From contig NZ_BMVP01000013.1 in NCBI RefSeq assembly GCF_014650775.1, positions 62,001 through 126,000 of the forward strand: a stretch of 64,000 nt of DNA. Reading direction: 5' to 3'. Positions within the stretch are counted from its first letter, which is position 1, and each line of letters starts with the position of its first letter. The notes beneath the pieces were generated by a model, which made no database searches, had not been told where the DNA came from, and saw only the letters and a program-made list of their open reading frames with translations. The stretch comes from Streptomyces cirratus. Lineage in GTDB: Bacteria > Actinomycetota > Actinomycetes > Streptomycetales > Streptomycetaceae. Positions 8,025 through 15,823 of this stretch are shown one piece after another. The position numbers and the translations under genes were made by a program.

Positions 8025-9352
8025 GACCGGTCCTCCGTGGCCTCGCGCAGCCGGCCGAGCGCCCGGTCGAGCACGTCCGCCATGACGTCCAGGTCCTGAT
8101 CGTCGATGACGAGCGGCGGATGGATGTTGATCACGTCGGGGGCCATCCCGGTCGAGGCGACGATCAGCCCGGTGTCCGGGTCGGCCGTCAGGCACAACTG
8201 CCGCAGGGCGGGCGCGTGGTCGCCGGTCAGCACCAGGCGCGCCGCGCCGCCGAAGGCCCGGAAGTCGCGCACGAGGTCGGGGTGGGCGGTCCGGAGCTTC
8301 TCCAGCCGGGCCGTCATCCGCTCGGCGAGCCGGTCCATGTCCCCGGCCGGGTCCGCCCAGCCGTCCCAGCGGTCCAGGACCGCGCGGGTGACCCCCAGCG
8401 CGTGCGGGATGCCGATGTAGGTCGAGGAATGGCTGCCCGGCCGGTACGTCGCCGGGTCGGCGAGCGGTTCGCGGGCCCAGACGGCGCTCAGCGCCGCGGC
8501 GCCGTTGGTCAGGGCCTTGCTGGCGACCACGACGTCGGGGGTGACACCGGCCCGCTGGAACCCCCAGCGCGGACCGGTCCGGTGCATGCCGGTGAAGATC
8601 TCGTCGGCGATCACCACGGCACCGTTGCGGCGCGCGTGGTCCACGGCCGCGCGCAGCAGGGCGTGGTCGGGCTCCGCCATCCCGCCGACGTTCTGTACGG
8701 ATTCGAAGACGAACGCGCTCACCTTGCGGGAGAAGCCCATGCCGCCGACGCCGGAGAGTTCCGAGCCCCAGCGGGTGGCCGCCGCGACGCAGCCGGTGGT
8801 GCATCCGCCGGCGGCGCGGGCGGCGGCGTGCGGGCAGCGTCCGCAGTCCGGGCTGGGCAGGCGCACCACTTCGAGGCCCCACGCCGCGAGGAGTTCGCGG
8901 TAGCGGGGGCTGGAGCTGAGCATGCTGGTGACGCCGGACCTGCCGTGGAAGGCTCCTTCGAAGACCACGACGGTGCCGGGTCCGACCGCGCTGAACGCGA
9001 TGCGCAGGGCGGTCTCCATGCCCTGGGCGCCGCCGAGGTCCAGTTCCACCCGGCCCGGAGCGCCGACGGCCTCGCCGAAGAGCGGCTCCAGCCGCTGGAG
9101 GACGTCGAGCCGCAGGTCGGACTCGCAGAACGAGGGCAGCGCGGGCATGTCCTCGCAGTACGCGAGCGCGTCCCGCAGGATCCGCTTGTCGTAGCCCCAG
9201 GCGACAGTGCCGTTGGCCGCCTCGGCGTCGAGGTGGCGGCGGCCGTCGGCGGCGTACAGGTAGCTGCCCTCGGCGCGGACGAAGCGCGGCACGTGGGCGG
9301 CCCGGTAGATGAGGTTGCCGGCGCCGGCGTAGGGGGGGACGGTGGCGGTCAT
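8021..9352 (-). CDS. Class III PLP-dependent aminotransferase
   Basis: A 443-residue fold-type I aminotransferase. Residues in VVIADEIFTGMHRTG form the DE(V/I) cofactor site, and VASKALTNGA places the PLP lysine at K279. GGAQGMETALRIA matches the phosphate-binding region, and HSSTYIGIPHA the later small-domain motif. The enzyme would move an amino group to or from an omega-amino, keto-sugar or aldehyde substrate. A Cys cluster (CGRC, then CTTGC about 10 residues later) lies in the central part; similar clusters in GABA-transaminase relatives hold iron-sulfur or disulfide features. Start and stop each overlap the neighbouring genes by 4 bases, so it belongs to a tightly coupled operon. Confidence 0.88.
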   Translation of the reverse strand: MTATVPPYAGAGNLIYRAAHVPRFVRAEGSYLYAADGRRHLDAEAANGTVAWGYDKRILRDALAYCEDMPALPSFCESDLRLDVLQRLEPLFGEAVGAPGRVELDLGGAQGMETALRIAFSAVGPGTVVVFEGAFHGRSGVTSMLSSSPRYRELLAAWGLEVVRLPSPDCGRCPHAAARAAGGCTTGCVAAATRWGSELSGVGGMGFSRKVSAFVFESVQNVGGMAEPDHALLRAAVDHARRNGAVVIADEIFTGMHRTGPRWGFQRAGVTPDVVVASKALTNGAAALSAVWAREPLADPATYRPGSHSSTYIGIPHALGVTRAVLDRWDGWADPAGDMDRLAERMTARLEKLRTAHPDLVRDFRAFGGAARLVLTGDHAPALRQLCLTADPDTGLIVASTGMAPDVINIHPPLVIDDQDLDVMADVLDRALGRLREATEDRS

Positions 9353-10317
9353 ACGGCCACCGCCCGCCGCGGCGCGTCGTGCGCCGTCCCGGTGCGCCAG
9401 GCGTCGGCCCGCGTCGTGGGGATGATCGGGAGGACCCCTTCCTCGTTGCAGTGGATCCAGCTGGTCAGCACGGTGAGCACGTCCCAGCGGGCGTCGGTGT
9501 CCGGGAGCGGGGTGGTGCGGAGCACGCGGAGCCACTCCTCGACGTGTGCGGGGCCGGGCAGGTCGCGGGCGCAGGCGCCCCACGGCCCGGCCAGGCCGGT
9601 CAGCCGGCCGAGGCTGGCGGTGACGTCCAGGTCGTGGGCGGGGATCTCGGCCTCGGCGGTGCGCAGCAGTGCGGTCACCGTCTCCCCGGCCGCGGCCGGG
9701 TCGGCAGCCTCGGTGCCGAGGAGCGGACCCGCGCACCAGGACCAGCCGGTCTGGTACGAGAAGAGCTGCAACTCCCGCGCGACGTCGATCGGTTCGTCGG
9801 CGGTGTGGATGAAGTTCAGCAGTCCGTTGACCCGCCCGATCCGGGTCCGCAGGTCCCCGCTGCGTGCGGCGGAGGGCTCGGCGGATCCCTTGGCGGCGGT
9901 CAGGCGCACGCTGGCCGGTACGTCGCGTGCCGCGTCGCGGTCCTCCAGCAGGACGAGCACGGCGGGGCCGCAGGAGAGCAGCGGGTCCACCAGCGCGATC
10001 CGCTGGGCGGACGCGGCGTTGAACTGGTAGCGCCACAGTTCACGGACGAGCAGCGGGTCGAAGCGCACGGTGGTCGCCGCGACCGGGTGCCAGCCGAGCG
10101 ACCTCAGGATGCCGAGGATGAGTTCGCAGCGTCGTCCGGCGACGGCGTCGGGCTTGAGCACGACGAAGGTGTGCCGGTGGAGCGCGTCGGTGGCGAGGGC
10201 CGGGGCGAGCGCGGCGAGCGCCTCCCGCATGTAGGGGTCGCGGCGGTAGGCCTGTGCCTTGCGGGGGTCCCGGGTCAGGGCGTCCAGGGCCCGGGGGCCG
10301 ATGGCGGAGTACGACAC
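9349..10317 (-). CDS. NDK-like domain protein of unknown function
   Basis: 322 residues. Residues 50-190 resemble nucleoside diphosphate kinase: TFVVLKPDAV (the FxxLKPDA strand) and GLLNFIHTADEP, where H171 matches the phospho-histidine region (usual form NxxHGSD). The stretch between them has only partial NDK similarity, and the typical motif is altered from SD to AD. The C-terminal ~130 residues (TGWSWCAGPLLG onwards) have no family I recognise and are absent from ordinary 140-150-residue NDKs. It may phosphorylate a nucleotide-like intermediate or only use the fold. The GTG at 10317 has GGGGAG upstream. It starts 4 bases after the formyltransferase-like gene and overlaps the aminotransferase. 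Confidence 0.7.
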   Translation of the reverse strand: MSYSAIGPRALDALTRDPRKAQAYRRDPYMREALAALAPALATDALHRHTFVVLKPDAVAGRRCELILGILRSLGWHPVAATTVRFDPLLVRELWRYQFNAASAQRIALVDPLLSCGPAVLVLLEDRDAARDVPASVRLTAAKGSAEPSAARSGDLRTRIGRVNGLLNFIHTADEPIDVARELQLFSYQTGWSWCAGPLLGTEAADPAAAGETVTALLRTAEAEIPAHDLDVTASLGRLTGLAGPWGACARDLPGPAHVEEWLRVLRTTPLPDTDARWDVLTVLTSWIHCNEEGVLPIIPTTRADAWRTGTAHDAPRRAVAV

Positions 10318-10321
10318 GCTC

Positions 10322-11152
10322 TCAGCTCCCCTCGGGTATGGATGCCGCGGTCAGCCGCATGCCGCCCAGCGGCAGGGGGGCGCCGTCGGCCAGGACGACG
10401 GCGCTTGCGTCGGGGTGTGTCCCGGCGGCCAGGGCGAGCGAGCCGGCGGCGAAGGCCCGCACGCTCCACTCCAGGCAGGGCCGGTCGCTGAGGCGCTTTT
10501 GGTCCAGTTCCTGCGCGCGGGCGTCGACGCCCGGCCGGACGGGGACCGGCGGGCCCTGGCACAGGACGGCTCCGCCGTCGTGGGTGCCGTCGACGAGGAA
10601 GCAGGAGGTCCGGGTGGTGGTGTGACCGAGCCGCATGGCCGTGGCCACCGCGTCGTTGCCGATCAGCACGCGGCGGTTCTCGCCGTCGAGGACGGTGAGG
10701 TCACCGGGATGCTGGTTGATCATCCGGCCGTGGTAGCGGGTGAGCAGGTTCCCCTCGATCCAGCGGTGGTAGGCGAGGACGACGAGGTCCAGCTCACCGT
10801 TCTCCCGCTCCCAGGCGGCCATCCGGGCGTCCAGCCCGTCGTGCCACTGCCGGGCCCGTCGCCGGTACTCGGCACGGGCTTCGGGGGTCGTGGCCGCCGA
10901 GGCGGTTCCGCAGCGGGCGTCGAAGTCCCCCGGCCACGCCTCGATGCCGTGTTCCCTGGCGAGGGCCAGCGCCGGGGAGCGGGTGCCGTGCGAGGCGACG
11001 AGGGCCACCTGGAAGCGGTCCCGCTCCCGGTGTTGCAGGTCGATCAGCGTGCGCAGGTTGGCGCCGGTGGCGGAGACGAGCACGCCGATCCGCAGCGGTC
11101 CGTCGGCGCCGCCGGTGCGCCGCAAGAGGGGGGTGGGTCCCGCGGCCGGCAT
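10322..11152 (-). CDS. Formyltransferase-like protein (PurN/GART fold)
   Basis: 276 residues. IGVLVSATGANLRTLID matches the PurN opening (VLxSGxGSNLQ), RYHGRMINQHPGDL matches the catalytic Asn-x-His strand of folate-dependent formyltransferases, and TSCFLVDGTHDGGAVL matches the strand carrying the catalytic Asp. These enzymes transfer a formyl group from 10-formyl-tetrahydrofolate to an amine. Relative to PurN it has an insertion after about residue 80 and a divergent C-terminus, so the acceptor is probably not GAR; an amino sugar or amino-nucleoside made by the neighbouring enzymes is possible. The ATG shares one base with the stop codon of the amidohydrolase gene. Confidence 0.78.
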   Translation of the reverse strand: MPAAGPTPLLRRTGGADGPLRIGVLVSATGANLRTLIDLQHRERDRFQVALVASHGTRSPALALAREHGIEAWPGDFDARCGTASAATTPEARAEYRRRARQWHDGLDARMAAWERENGELDLVVLAYHRWIEGNLLTRYHGRMINQHPGDLTVLDGENRRVLIGNDAVATAMRLGHTTTRTSCFLVDGTHDGGAVLCQGPPVPVRPGVDARAQELDQKRLSDRPCLEWSVRAFAAGSLALAAGTHPDASAVVLADGAPLPLGGMRLTAASIPEGS

Positions 11153-12333
11153 CAGGCGGCGTCCGCGACTGCGAGGGAGGCCCACTGCGCGTGGGTGGCG
11201 GCGAGCATGCCGTCCGGCACCTGGCCCGCGTCGAGGGGGGTGAGCCCGAAGGCGCGGTGGGCGGTGCCGGCGGCCAGGTCCCACAGGCCCGCGCCCTTGA
11301 TGTCGTGGTCCATGGCGTTGCGCACCTGCTGGGCGAGCGGCTGCGAGCCGGCCGCGACGATGCCGCCGTCCTGGTACCACAGGCCGTTCTCCGCGCCTTG
11401 GGTCAGGTCCTGGCCGCCCAGGCGCGCGGAGTCGCAGCGGTCGGTCATCATCATGGAGTTGTCCAGCCCCATGAGGCTGACCGCGCGGCTGGCGATGGCC
11501 AGGTCGACGTGCTCGCCGTCGAAGTTGATGCAGGCGGCGATGCGGCCGGCGGCGGCCTCCCGCATGATGGCCGCCGGCACGGGTCCGGCGATCTCGTCCA
11601 TCGCGTCCAGGGTCCAGCCCGGCAGGTCGTACGAGGCGAGGGTCGCCCCACGGGCCTCGCGGGCCCTGGTGGTCCGGAAGGCGTGCCGGATGTTGAGCGG
11701 CATGTCGTTGAAGAGGTGGTCGGTCACGACCCGCGCGCCGGCGCCGTTCCACTCGGCGTCCCAGGCGATGTCGACGATGTCCTTCACCAGGTGGGCGCTC
11801 AGGCGCGGGTCGGTCCGGGTGAAGTGGCCGAGCGCGGGCCGGACCCCGTGACCGAGCAGCATGGGGACGACCCACTCGAACCCGGGGTGGCGGGCGTACG
11901 TCTGGCCGTGGAAGTCGGAGGCGGCCGAGAAGGCGTCGGGCGAGAGGACCATGTAGCAGAGCCCGTACTCACCGAGCCGGGCCAGCCGCTCCCACTCGGA
12001 GCGGGTCGGCGCCCAGACGGTGTCGGCCGGGGTGCCGCCGTGGCTGGACAGCAGCGGGCCCTCCAGTGCGACGCCGACGACGTGCGGGATGCGGCCGGCC
12101 CGACGCATCGCGTCGTAGCGGCGCATGAAGCGCTCGAACTCGCCGAGCCGGTGGTGGTGCAGGTACAGCGTCGGGATGCTGAGGACCCCCTCCCGGGCGC
12201 AGATCTCCTCCAGGAGTTCGAGGTCGAGCAGGGAGAACTCGGAGAAGTCCACGCCGGCAAAGCCATGGCAGTGGACCTCCACCGGAAGCAGCGGGGTGTG
12301 GGTCTGCTCGGCGGGGCCAGACGGGTTCGCCAT
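11152..12333 (-). CDS. Amidohydrolase, NagA-like deacetylase
   Basis: 393 residues. VEVHCHGFAGVDFSEF matches the metal-binding HxHG opening of N-acetylglucosamine-6-phosphate deacetylase, and GVALEGPLLSSHGGTPADT matches the EGP motif with the metal-ligand Glu. ALGHFTRTDP and TDHLFNDMPLN correspond to later metal-ligand His regions, and GAGLWDLAAGTAHRAFGL to the C-terminal catalytic region. NagA-type enzymes remove acetyl groups from phosphorylated amino sugars. It is the first gene of the long leftward operon and is read from the promoter region at 12.35-12.42 kb, which carries TTGNCA repeats. Deacetylation followed by formyl transfer by the next gene product would be a logical pair. Confidence 0.8.
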   Translation of the reverse strand: MANPSGPAEQTHTPLLPVEVHCHGFAGVDFSEFSLLDLELLEEICAREGVLSIPTLYLHHHRLGEFERFMRRYDAMRRAGRIPHVVGVALEGPLLSSHGGTPADTVWAPTRSEWERLARLGEYGLCYMVLSPDAFSAASDFHGQTYARHPGFEWVVPMLLGHGVRPALGHFTRTDPRLSAHLVKDIVDIAWDAEWNGAGARVVTDHLFNDMPLNIRHAFRTTRAREARGATLASYDLPGWTLDAMDEIAGPVPAAIMREAAAGRIAACINFDGEHVDLAIASRAVSLMGLDNSMMMTDRCDSARLGGQDLTQGAENGLWYQDGGIVAAGSQPLAQQVRNAMDHDIKGAGLWDLAAGTAHRAFGLTPLDAGQVPDGMLAATHAQWASLAVADAA

Positions 12334-12366
12334 CGATCATCCCTCTTCGTGTTCTTCTACGGGTTC

Positions 12367-12394
12367 TGTCAAGAAACCTTTGACAAGAGTTGCC
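12367..12394. promoter_or_regulatory. Inverted TGTCAA/TTGACA element before the leftward operon
   Basis: TGTCAA (12367-12372) and TTGACA (12380-12385) form an inverted repeat with a 7-base centre, followed by AAGAGTTGCC. A further TTTGACA begins near 12411. On the minus strand TTGTCA and TAGGCA lie 16 bases apart and could be the promoter of the amidohydrolase operon. The core matches the palindromes beside the XRE-TPR cassettes. Confidence 0.5.
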
Positions 12395-12485
12395 TACATG
12401 GGCGGATGGCTTTGACAATACCACCGCCCCATTTCCTGGCAAGAGCATGTCCAGATTCGACATAGATGCAGGTGTAAGCCGTCTC

Positions 12486-12506
12486 GACAGCTCTGGCAGA
12501 GCTGTC
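12486..12506. promoter_or_regulatory. 9-bp inverted repeat in the central divergent promoter
   Basis: GACAGCTCT-GGC-AGAGCTGTC is a perfect inverted repeat with a 3-base centre, between the leftward and rightward operons. It differs from the TTGNCA elements and may be a second regulator site or a hairpin. No regulator is assigned. Confidence 0.5.
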
Positions 12507-12525
12507 AATTAACTCGCCGCAAGCC

Positions 12526-12554
12526 TTGACTGCCTTGCCAAACTTGCCTACGTT
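12526..12554 (+). promoter_or_regulatory. Promoter of the rightward biosynthetic operon
   Basis: TTGACT (12526-12531) and TACGTT (12549-12554) are 17 bases apart. The spacer contains CCTTGCCAAACTTGCC, so two TTGCC elements lie between the -10 and -35 boxes, a position where a bound regulator would control initiation. The first gene starts 39 bases further on. Confidence 0.55.
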
Positions 12555-12593
12555 GACCTGGAAAGCAGTGTCAAGGGAGTCGGAGGAGAGCCT

Positions 12594-13274
12594 GTGCGGC
12601 ACCAGCTCGTGGTCTTCGACAACAGCGGCGTCCTCGTGGACAGCGAGACCCTCGGCAACCGCCTCCTCGCCGAGATGCTGACCACCGAGGGGGTGGCGAC
12701 GACCTTCGCCGACGCCGTCACGCACTACCTGGGGAAGTCCCTCGCCGACGTGCTCACCACGGTCCGCCGGCGTACCGGCACCGGGCTCCCGGACGACTTC
12801 GGCGCCCGGTTCCACACCCGCCTCTTCGACGTCTTCGAGCGGGAACTGACGGCGATGCGGGGGGTCCACGAGGTACTGGACGACCTCGACGACCTGGGCG
12901 TGCCCTACTGCGTCGCCTCCAACGACACGGCGGACCGGGTGCGGGTCACCCTCGGGCTCACCGGGCTCGACCGGCGACTGGCCGGCCGGGTCCTCGGCGC
13001 CGACCTCGTGGCCCGGCCCAAACCCGCCCCCGACCTCTTCCTCCTGGCCGCCGAGCGCTTCGGCGTCGCTCCCGGCGAGTGCCTGGTGATCGAGGACAGC
13101 CCCCGCGGGGTCACCGCCGCCCGCGCCGCCGGTGCGACCGTCCTCGGCCTGGCGTCCCTCACTCCCCGGGCGCGGCTCGCCGACGCCCACCGCGTGCTCG
13201 GCTCCCTGACGGAGCTGCGCCCGCTGCTCCCCGCCCTGTGCACCGCCCCGAACTTCCTGGAAGCCCGCGCATGA
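12594..13274 (+). CDS. HAD-superfamily protein, beta-PGM-like, with altered motif I
   Basis: A 226-residue HAD-IA protein. Motif I reads VVFDNSGVLVDSE: the nucleophile D9 is present, but position D+2, the general acid/base in phosphatases and phosphoglucomutases, is S11. Motif II lies at CVASND, motif III is the Lys of RPKPAPDLF, and motif IV is VIEDSPRGVTAA. The fold is complete, so the Ser change is a real substitution rather than decay. It may alter chemistry, as the non-Asp residue at this site does in phosphonatase and haloacid dehalogenase. The GTG start follows GGAGGA at about 6 bases. It is the first gene of the rightward operon and overlaps the next by 4 bases. Confidence 0.85.
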   Translation: MRHQLVVFDNSGVLVDSETLGNRLLAEMLTTEGVATTFADAVTHYLGKSLADVLTTVRRRTGTGLPDDFGARFHTRLFDVFERELTAMRGVHEVLDDLDDLGVPYCVASNDTADRVRVTLGLTGLDRRLAGRVLGADLVARPKPAPDLFLLAAERFGVAPGECLVIEDSPRGVTAARAAGATVLGLASLTPRARLADAHRVLGSLTELRPLLPALCTAPNFLEARA

Positions 13275-14131
13275 GCGATGACCGCCGCCTCGGCCTGCAC
13301 GTCCTCGACCTCGACGGGACGCTGCTGCGCTCCGACGCCACCCTCAGCCCGTACGCCCGCGACGGACTCAACGCCCTGCTGGACGCGGGCACGGCGCTGA
13401 CGGTGGCCAGCGCCCGCAGCGCGGTGGCCATCCGCGGACTGCTCGCGGGCGTCCGGCTGACCCTGCCCGTCATCGAGCTGAACGGTGCCTTCCGCACCGA
13501 CCCCGCCACCGGGCACCACCTCGCGCACGCCACGCTCGGCCCGGATGCGGCGGCCACCGCCCTGGACGCGCTCGCCCGGCTGGCCGCGGAGCCCGTGCTG
13601 ACCACCTGGGACGGCTCTGCCGACCACGTGCTGCACGGCCCGTGCGGCGACCCCGCGACCGCCTGGTACATCGCCGAGAAGCGGGCGTACGCCGATCCAC
13701 GGCTCGGCTCGTACCGGGACCCGTACGCCGCGGTCGCCGGGGTGCGCACCGCCGCCCTCATCGCCTTCGTCCCCGACGAGGAGGCCGCGGCCGCGACCGC
13801 GGCGCTCGAAGCGGAACTGGACGGCACGGCCGGTGTGATGGCCGCCGCCAACCGCTACGTCCCCGGCTGGACCGAGATCCAGATCGCGCACCCCGAGGCC
13901 GAGAAGGGCCTCGCGGTGCGCCGGCTGGCCCGGGACGCCGGACTCGCCGGCGCCCGGCTCACCGTCTACGGGGACCACCTCAACGACCTGCCGATGTTCG
14001 CCGTCGCCGAGCGCACCGTCGCCCCCGCCAACGCCCATCCGCACGTCCTGGCCCGGGCGTCCGTCGTCACCGCCTCCAACGACGAGGACGGCATCGTCCG
14101 GTACCTGCTCGACGGGGCCGCGCCGTGCTGA
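13271..14131 (+). CDS. HAD-superfamily hydrolase, Cof/IIB-like
   Basis: A 286-residue HAD protein with motif I LHVLDLDGTLLRSDATLSP, a motif II region of TVASARS, a large C2-type cap (residues ~80-190, with VIELNGAF at its entry) and motif IV VYGDHLNDLPMF. The KGLAVRRLA lysine precedes motif IV, as in the Cof/sugar-phosphatase group. Members dephosphorylate sugar phosphates or nucleotides. It overlaps the previous gene (ATGA) and the following kinase-like gene by 7 bases, so the three are coupled. Unlike its upstream neighbour, it keeps all catalytic residues. Confidence 0.87.
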   Translation: MSDDRRLGLHVLDLDGTLLRSDATLSPYARDGLNALLDAGTALTVASARSAVAIRGLLAGVRLTLPVIELNGAFRTDPATGHHLAHATLGPDAAATALDALARLAAEPVLTTWDGSADHVLHGPCGDPATAWYIAEKRAYADPRLGSYRDPYAAVAGVRTAALIAFVPDEEAAAATAALEAELDGTAGVMAAANRYVPGWTEIQIAHPEAEKGLAVRRLARDAGLAGARLTVYGDHLNDLPMFAVAERTVAPANAHPHVLARASVVTASNDEDGIVRYLLDGAAPC

Positions 14132-14805
14132 TCGTCCTGGAAGGCATCGACGGCAGCGGCAAGACCACCGTGGCCCGGCTGGTCGCGGACGCCCTCGCCC
14201 CGGGCGGCACGGCCCCCGCCGGCAAGAAGCACATCGGCGCCGCCGACCCGGCGACCGAGGCCCGCGCCGCGGTGCTGCGCGACCTCATCTGGTCCTCCCC
14301 CGAGGAACAGGGCGACACCTACGGGGCCGCTCACTGGATCCTGCTGATCGCCTCCTGGTACGCGGGCCTCGCCCGGCTCCGGCCGGGTCTGGCCGACCCG
14401 GACGCGGAGTCGCTCACGGTGATGGACGGCTGGTACTACCGCAACATCGCCAAGACCCTGGTCCGCGAACCCCTGGACGCCGGCTGGGTCGCATCGCTCT
14501 TCGCGCCCGTGCCGGAACCCGCTCTGACCGTCCTGCTGGACGTCGACCCGGACGTCGCCTGGTCGCGCCGCGACACGTTCAAGGAGACCGAACTCGGCCG
14601 CTGGGACGGGTACACCGGTCCGGCACGCGAGTCCTTCCGCGGCTACCAGTCGGTCGTCCGACGCGAGTTGCTGCGGATGGCGGCCGAGCGCGACTGGCTC
14701 GTCCTGACCCCGCACCCGAACGATCCGCCGGCGCGCACCGCGGCGGCCGTGGTGGCCGCGGTGGCCGCGGTGGCCGCGGTGCGCGCGCTGAGGAGAACCC
14801 CATGA
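14125..14805 (+). CDS. Thymidylate-kinase-like P-loop kinase
   Basis: A 226-residue protein with the P-loop LEGIDGSGKTTVARL at the N-terminus and a Tmk-like layout: VMDGWYYRNIAK matches the DR-Y nucleotide-binding helix region, and LTVLLDVDPDVAWSRRD matches the strand before the lid. Thymidylate kinases phosphorylate dTMP; a pathway version probably acts on a nucleotide-like or other phosphorylated intermediate. The C-terminus is low-complexity Ala/Val, encoded by a 9-bp GTGGCCGCG tandem repeat around 14750-14782. The GTG at 14125 overlaps the upstream stop by 7 bases. The DRX site found in true Tmk enzymes is changed here to DGW. Confidence 0.75.
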   Translation: MLIVLEGIDGSGKTTVARLVADALAPGGTAPAGKKHIGAADPATEARAAVLRDLIWSSPEEQGDTYGAAHWILLIASWYAGLARLRPGLADPDAESLTVMDGWYYRNIAKTLVREPLDAGWVASLFAPVPEPALTVLLDVDPDVAWSRRDTFKETELGRWDGYTGPARESFRGYQSVVRRELLRMAAERDWLVLTPHPNDPPARTAAAVVAAVAAVAAVRALRRTP

Positions 14806-15755
14806 GCCCCACCCGTGACGTGGTCGGCACCTCCGACCTCGACATCTTCGCCGACACGCTCGCCGGCGGCGCCGGCGGACGGCGCCCGGCGGACCGGCCC
14901 GACCGGCTGCCCGTCGCCACCTCCCCGCTCGCCCTGCGCATCCGCAGGGCCTACGAGGAGACGCGCATCGCCGCCGGCCGCGGCGCCCGAGAACCGCTGG
15001 CCGCCCGGGGCGGGCCGCTGCCCGAACCCCTCCCGTACCAAGGAGAAACCGTGATCGACTACCTCGACCAGCTCACCGTCGACTGGTCCGACTTCGAGAG
15101 GGCGGGTGAGATCACCCGCGACGTCGTCCACCGCCTCGCGGACGACAAGGAGACCCTGCGGGCGCTCGTCTACGGCGTGGAGGACAAGCCGGAGCTGCTC
15201 GCCATGTGCGAGCGCCACCAGCTGCTCGACTACATCGTCCTGTACGACGCGCTGGACCGCGGCGTCCGGCTGCGCCTGCACATCTCCACCGAGGACCACT
15301 TCGACCGCCCGCACGACCACCGGTTCTCCTTCTCCAGCCGCATCGTGACGGGTGGTTACACCCACACCTGGTACCACATGGACGGCGACCTCTACGCCGG
15401 CGGCCCCGACCCGCAGGCGCGCCAGTACCTCAGCCGGCACAACCCCGACCCGCGCGCCGAGGGCCTGCTGGACCGGCTGACGCCGCACATCGTCCGCCGC
15501 GAGGAGCCGGGCAGCTGCTACACGCTGCACCACAGCGCCATCCACACCACCTTCACCACCCCCGACACCGTCTCCCTCTTCCTGCGCGGACCGGTCGAGA
15601 AGGACCGCTCCGTGATCATGGACAAGGCGGAGGGCACCCTGTGGTGGCGCTTCGGCCGCGAGAACGAGCCCGAGCAGCGGCGCGAGCAGAAGGCCATGGG
15701 CCTCGACGCGTACCGGCAGATCCGCGAGCGGCTGGAGAAGCTCGGCGTCATCTGA
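14802..15755 (+). CDS. Cupin-like protein A, putative non-haem metal enzyme
   Basis: 317 residues. From residue ~84 on it is a paralogue of the next gene product: both have a shared acidic N-part, then HDHRFSF followed by a G-Y/T-H stretch, then a CYTLHHSAIHT-type strand with the later histidines, then SLFLRGP. The His pattern suggests a cupin barrel with an iron site, but the family is not one I can name. Residues 1-83 are specific to this copy. There are two plausible starts: ATG 14802 with AGGAGAACCCC upstream and ATGA overlap, and in-frame GTG 15051 with AAGGAGAAACC upstream, exactly where paralogy begins. The longer form is given. Confidence 0.7.
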   Translation: MSPTRDVVGTSDLDIFADTLAGGAGGRRPADRPDRLPVATSPLALRIRRAYEETRIAAGRGAREPLAARGGPLPEPLPYQGETVIDYLDQLTVDWSDFERAGEITRDVVHRLADDKETLRALVYGVEDKPELLAMCERHQLLDYIVLYDALDRGVRLRLHISTEDHFDRPHDHRFSFSSRIVTGGYTHTWYHMDGDLYAGGPDPQARQYLSRHNPDPRAEGLLDRLTPHIVRREEPGSCYTLHHSAIHTTFTTPDTVSLFLRGPVEKDRSVIMDKAEGTLWWRFGRENEPEQRREQKAMGLDAYRQIRERLEKLGVI

Positions 15756-15823
15756 CGCCCGGCACGCCCCTTCCCCACCAGCACCGGACGAACCGGTGCC
15801 CTCCACAGGAGACAACCACCACG

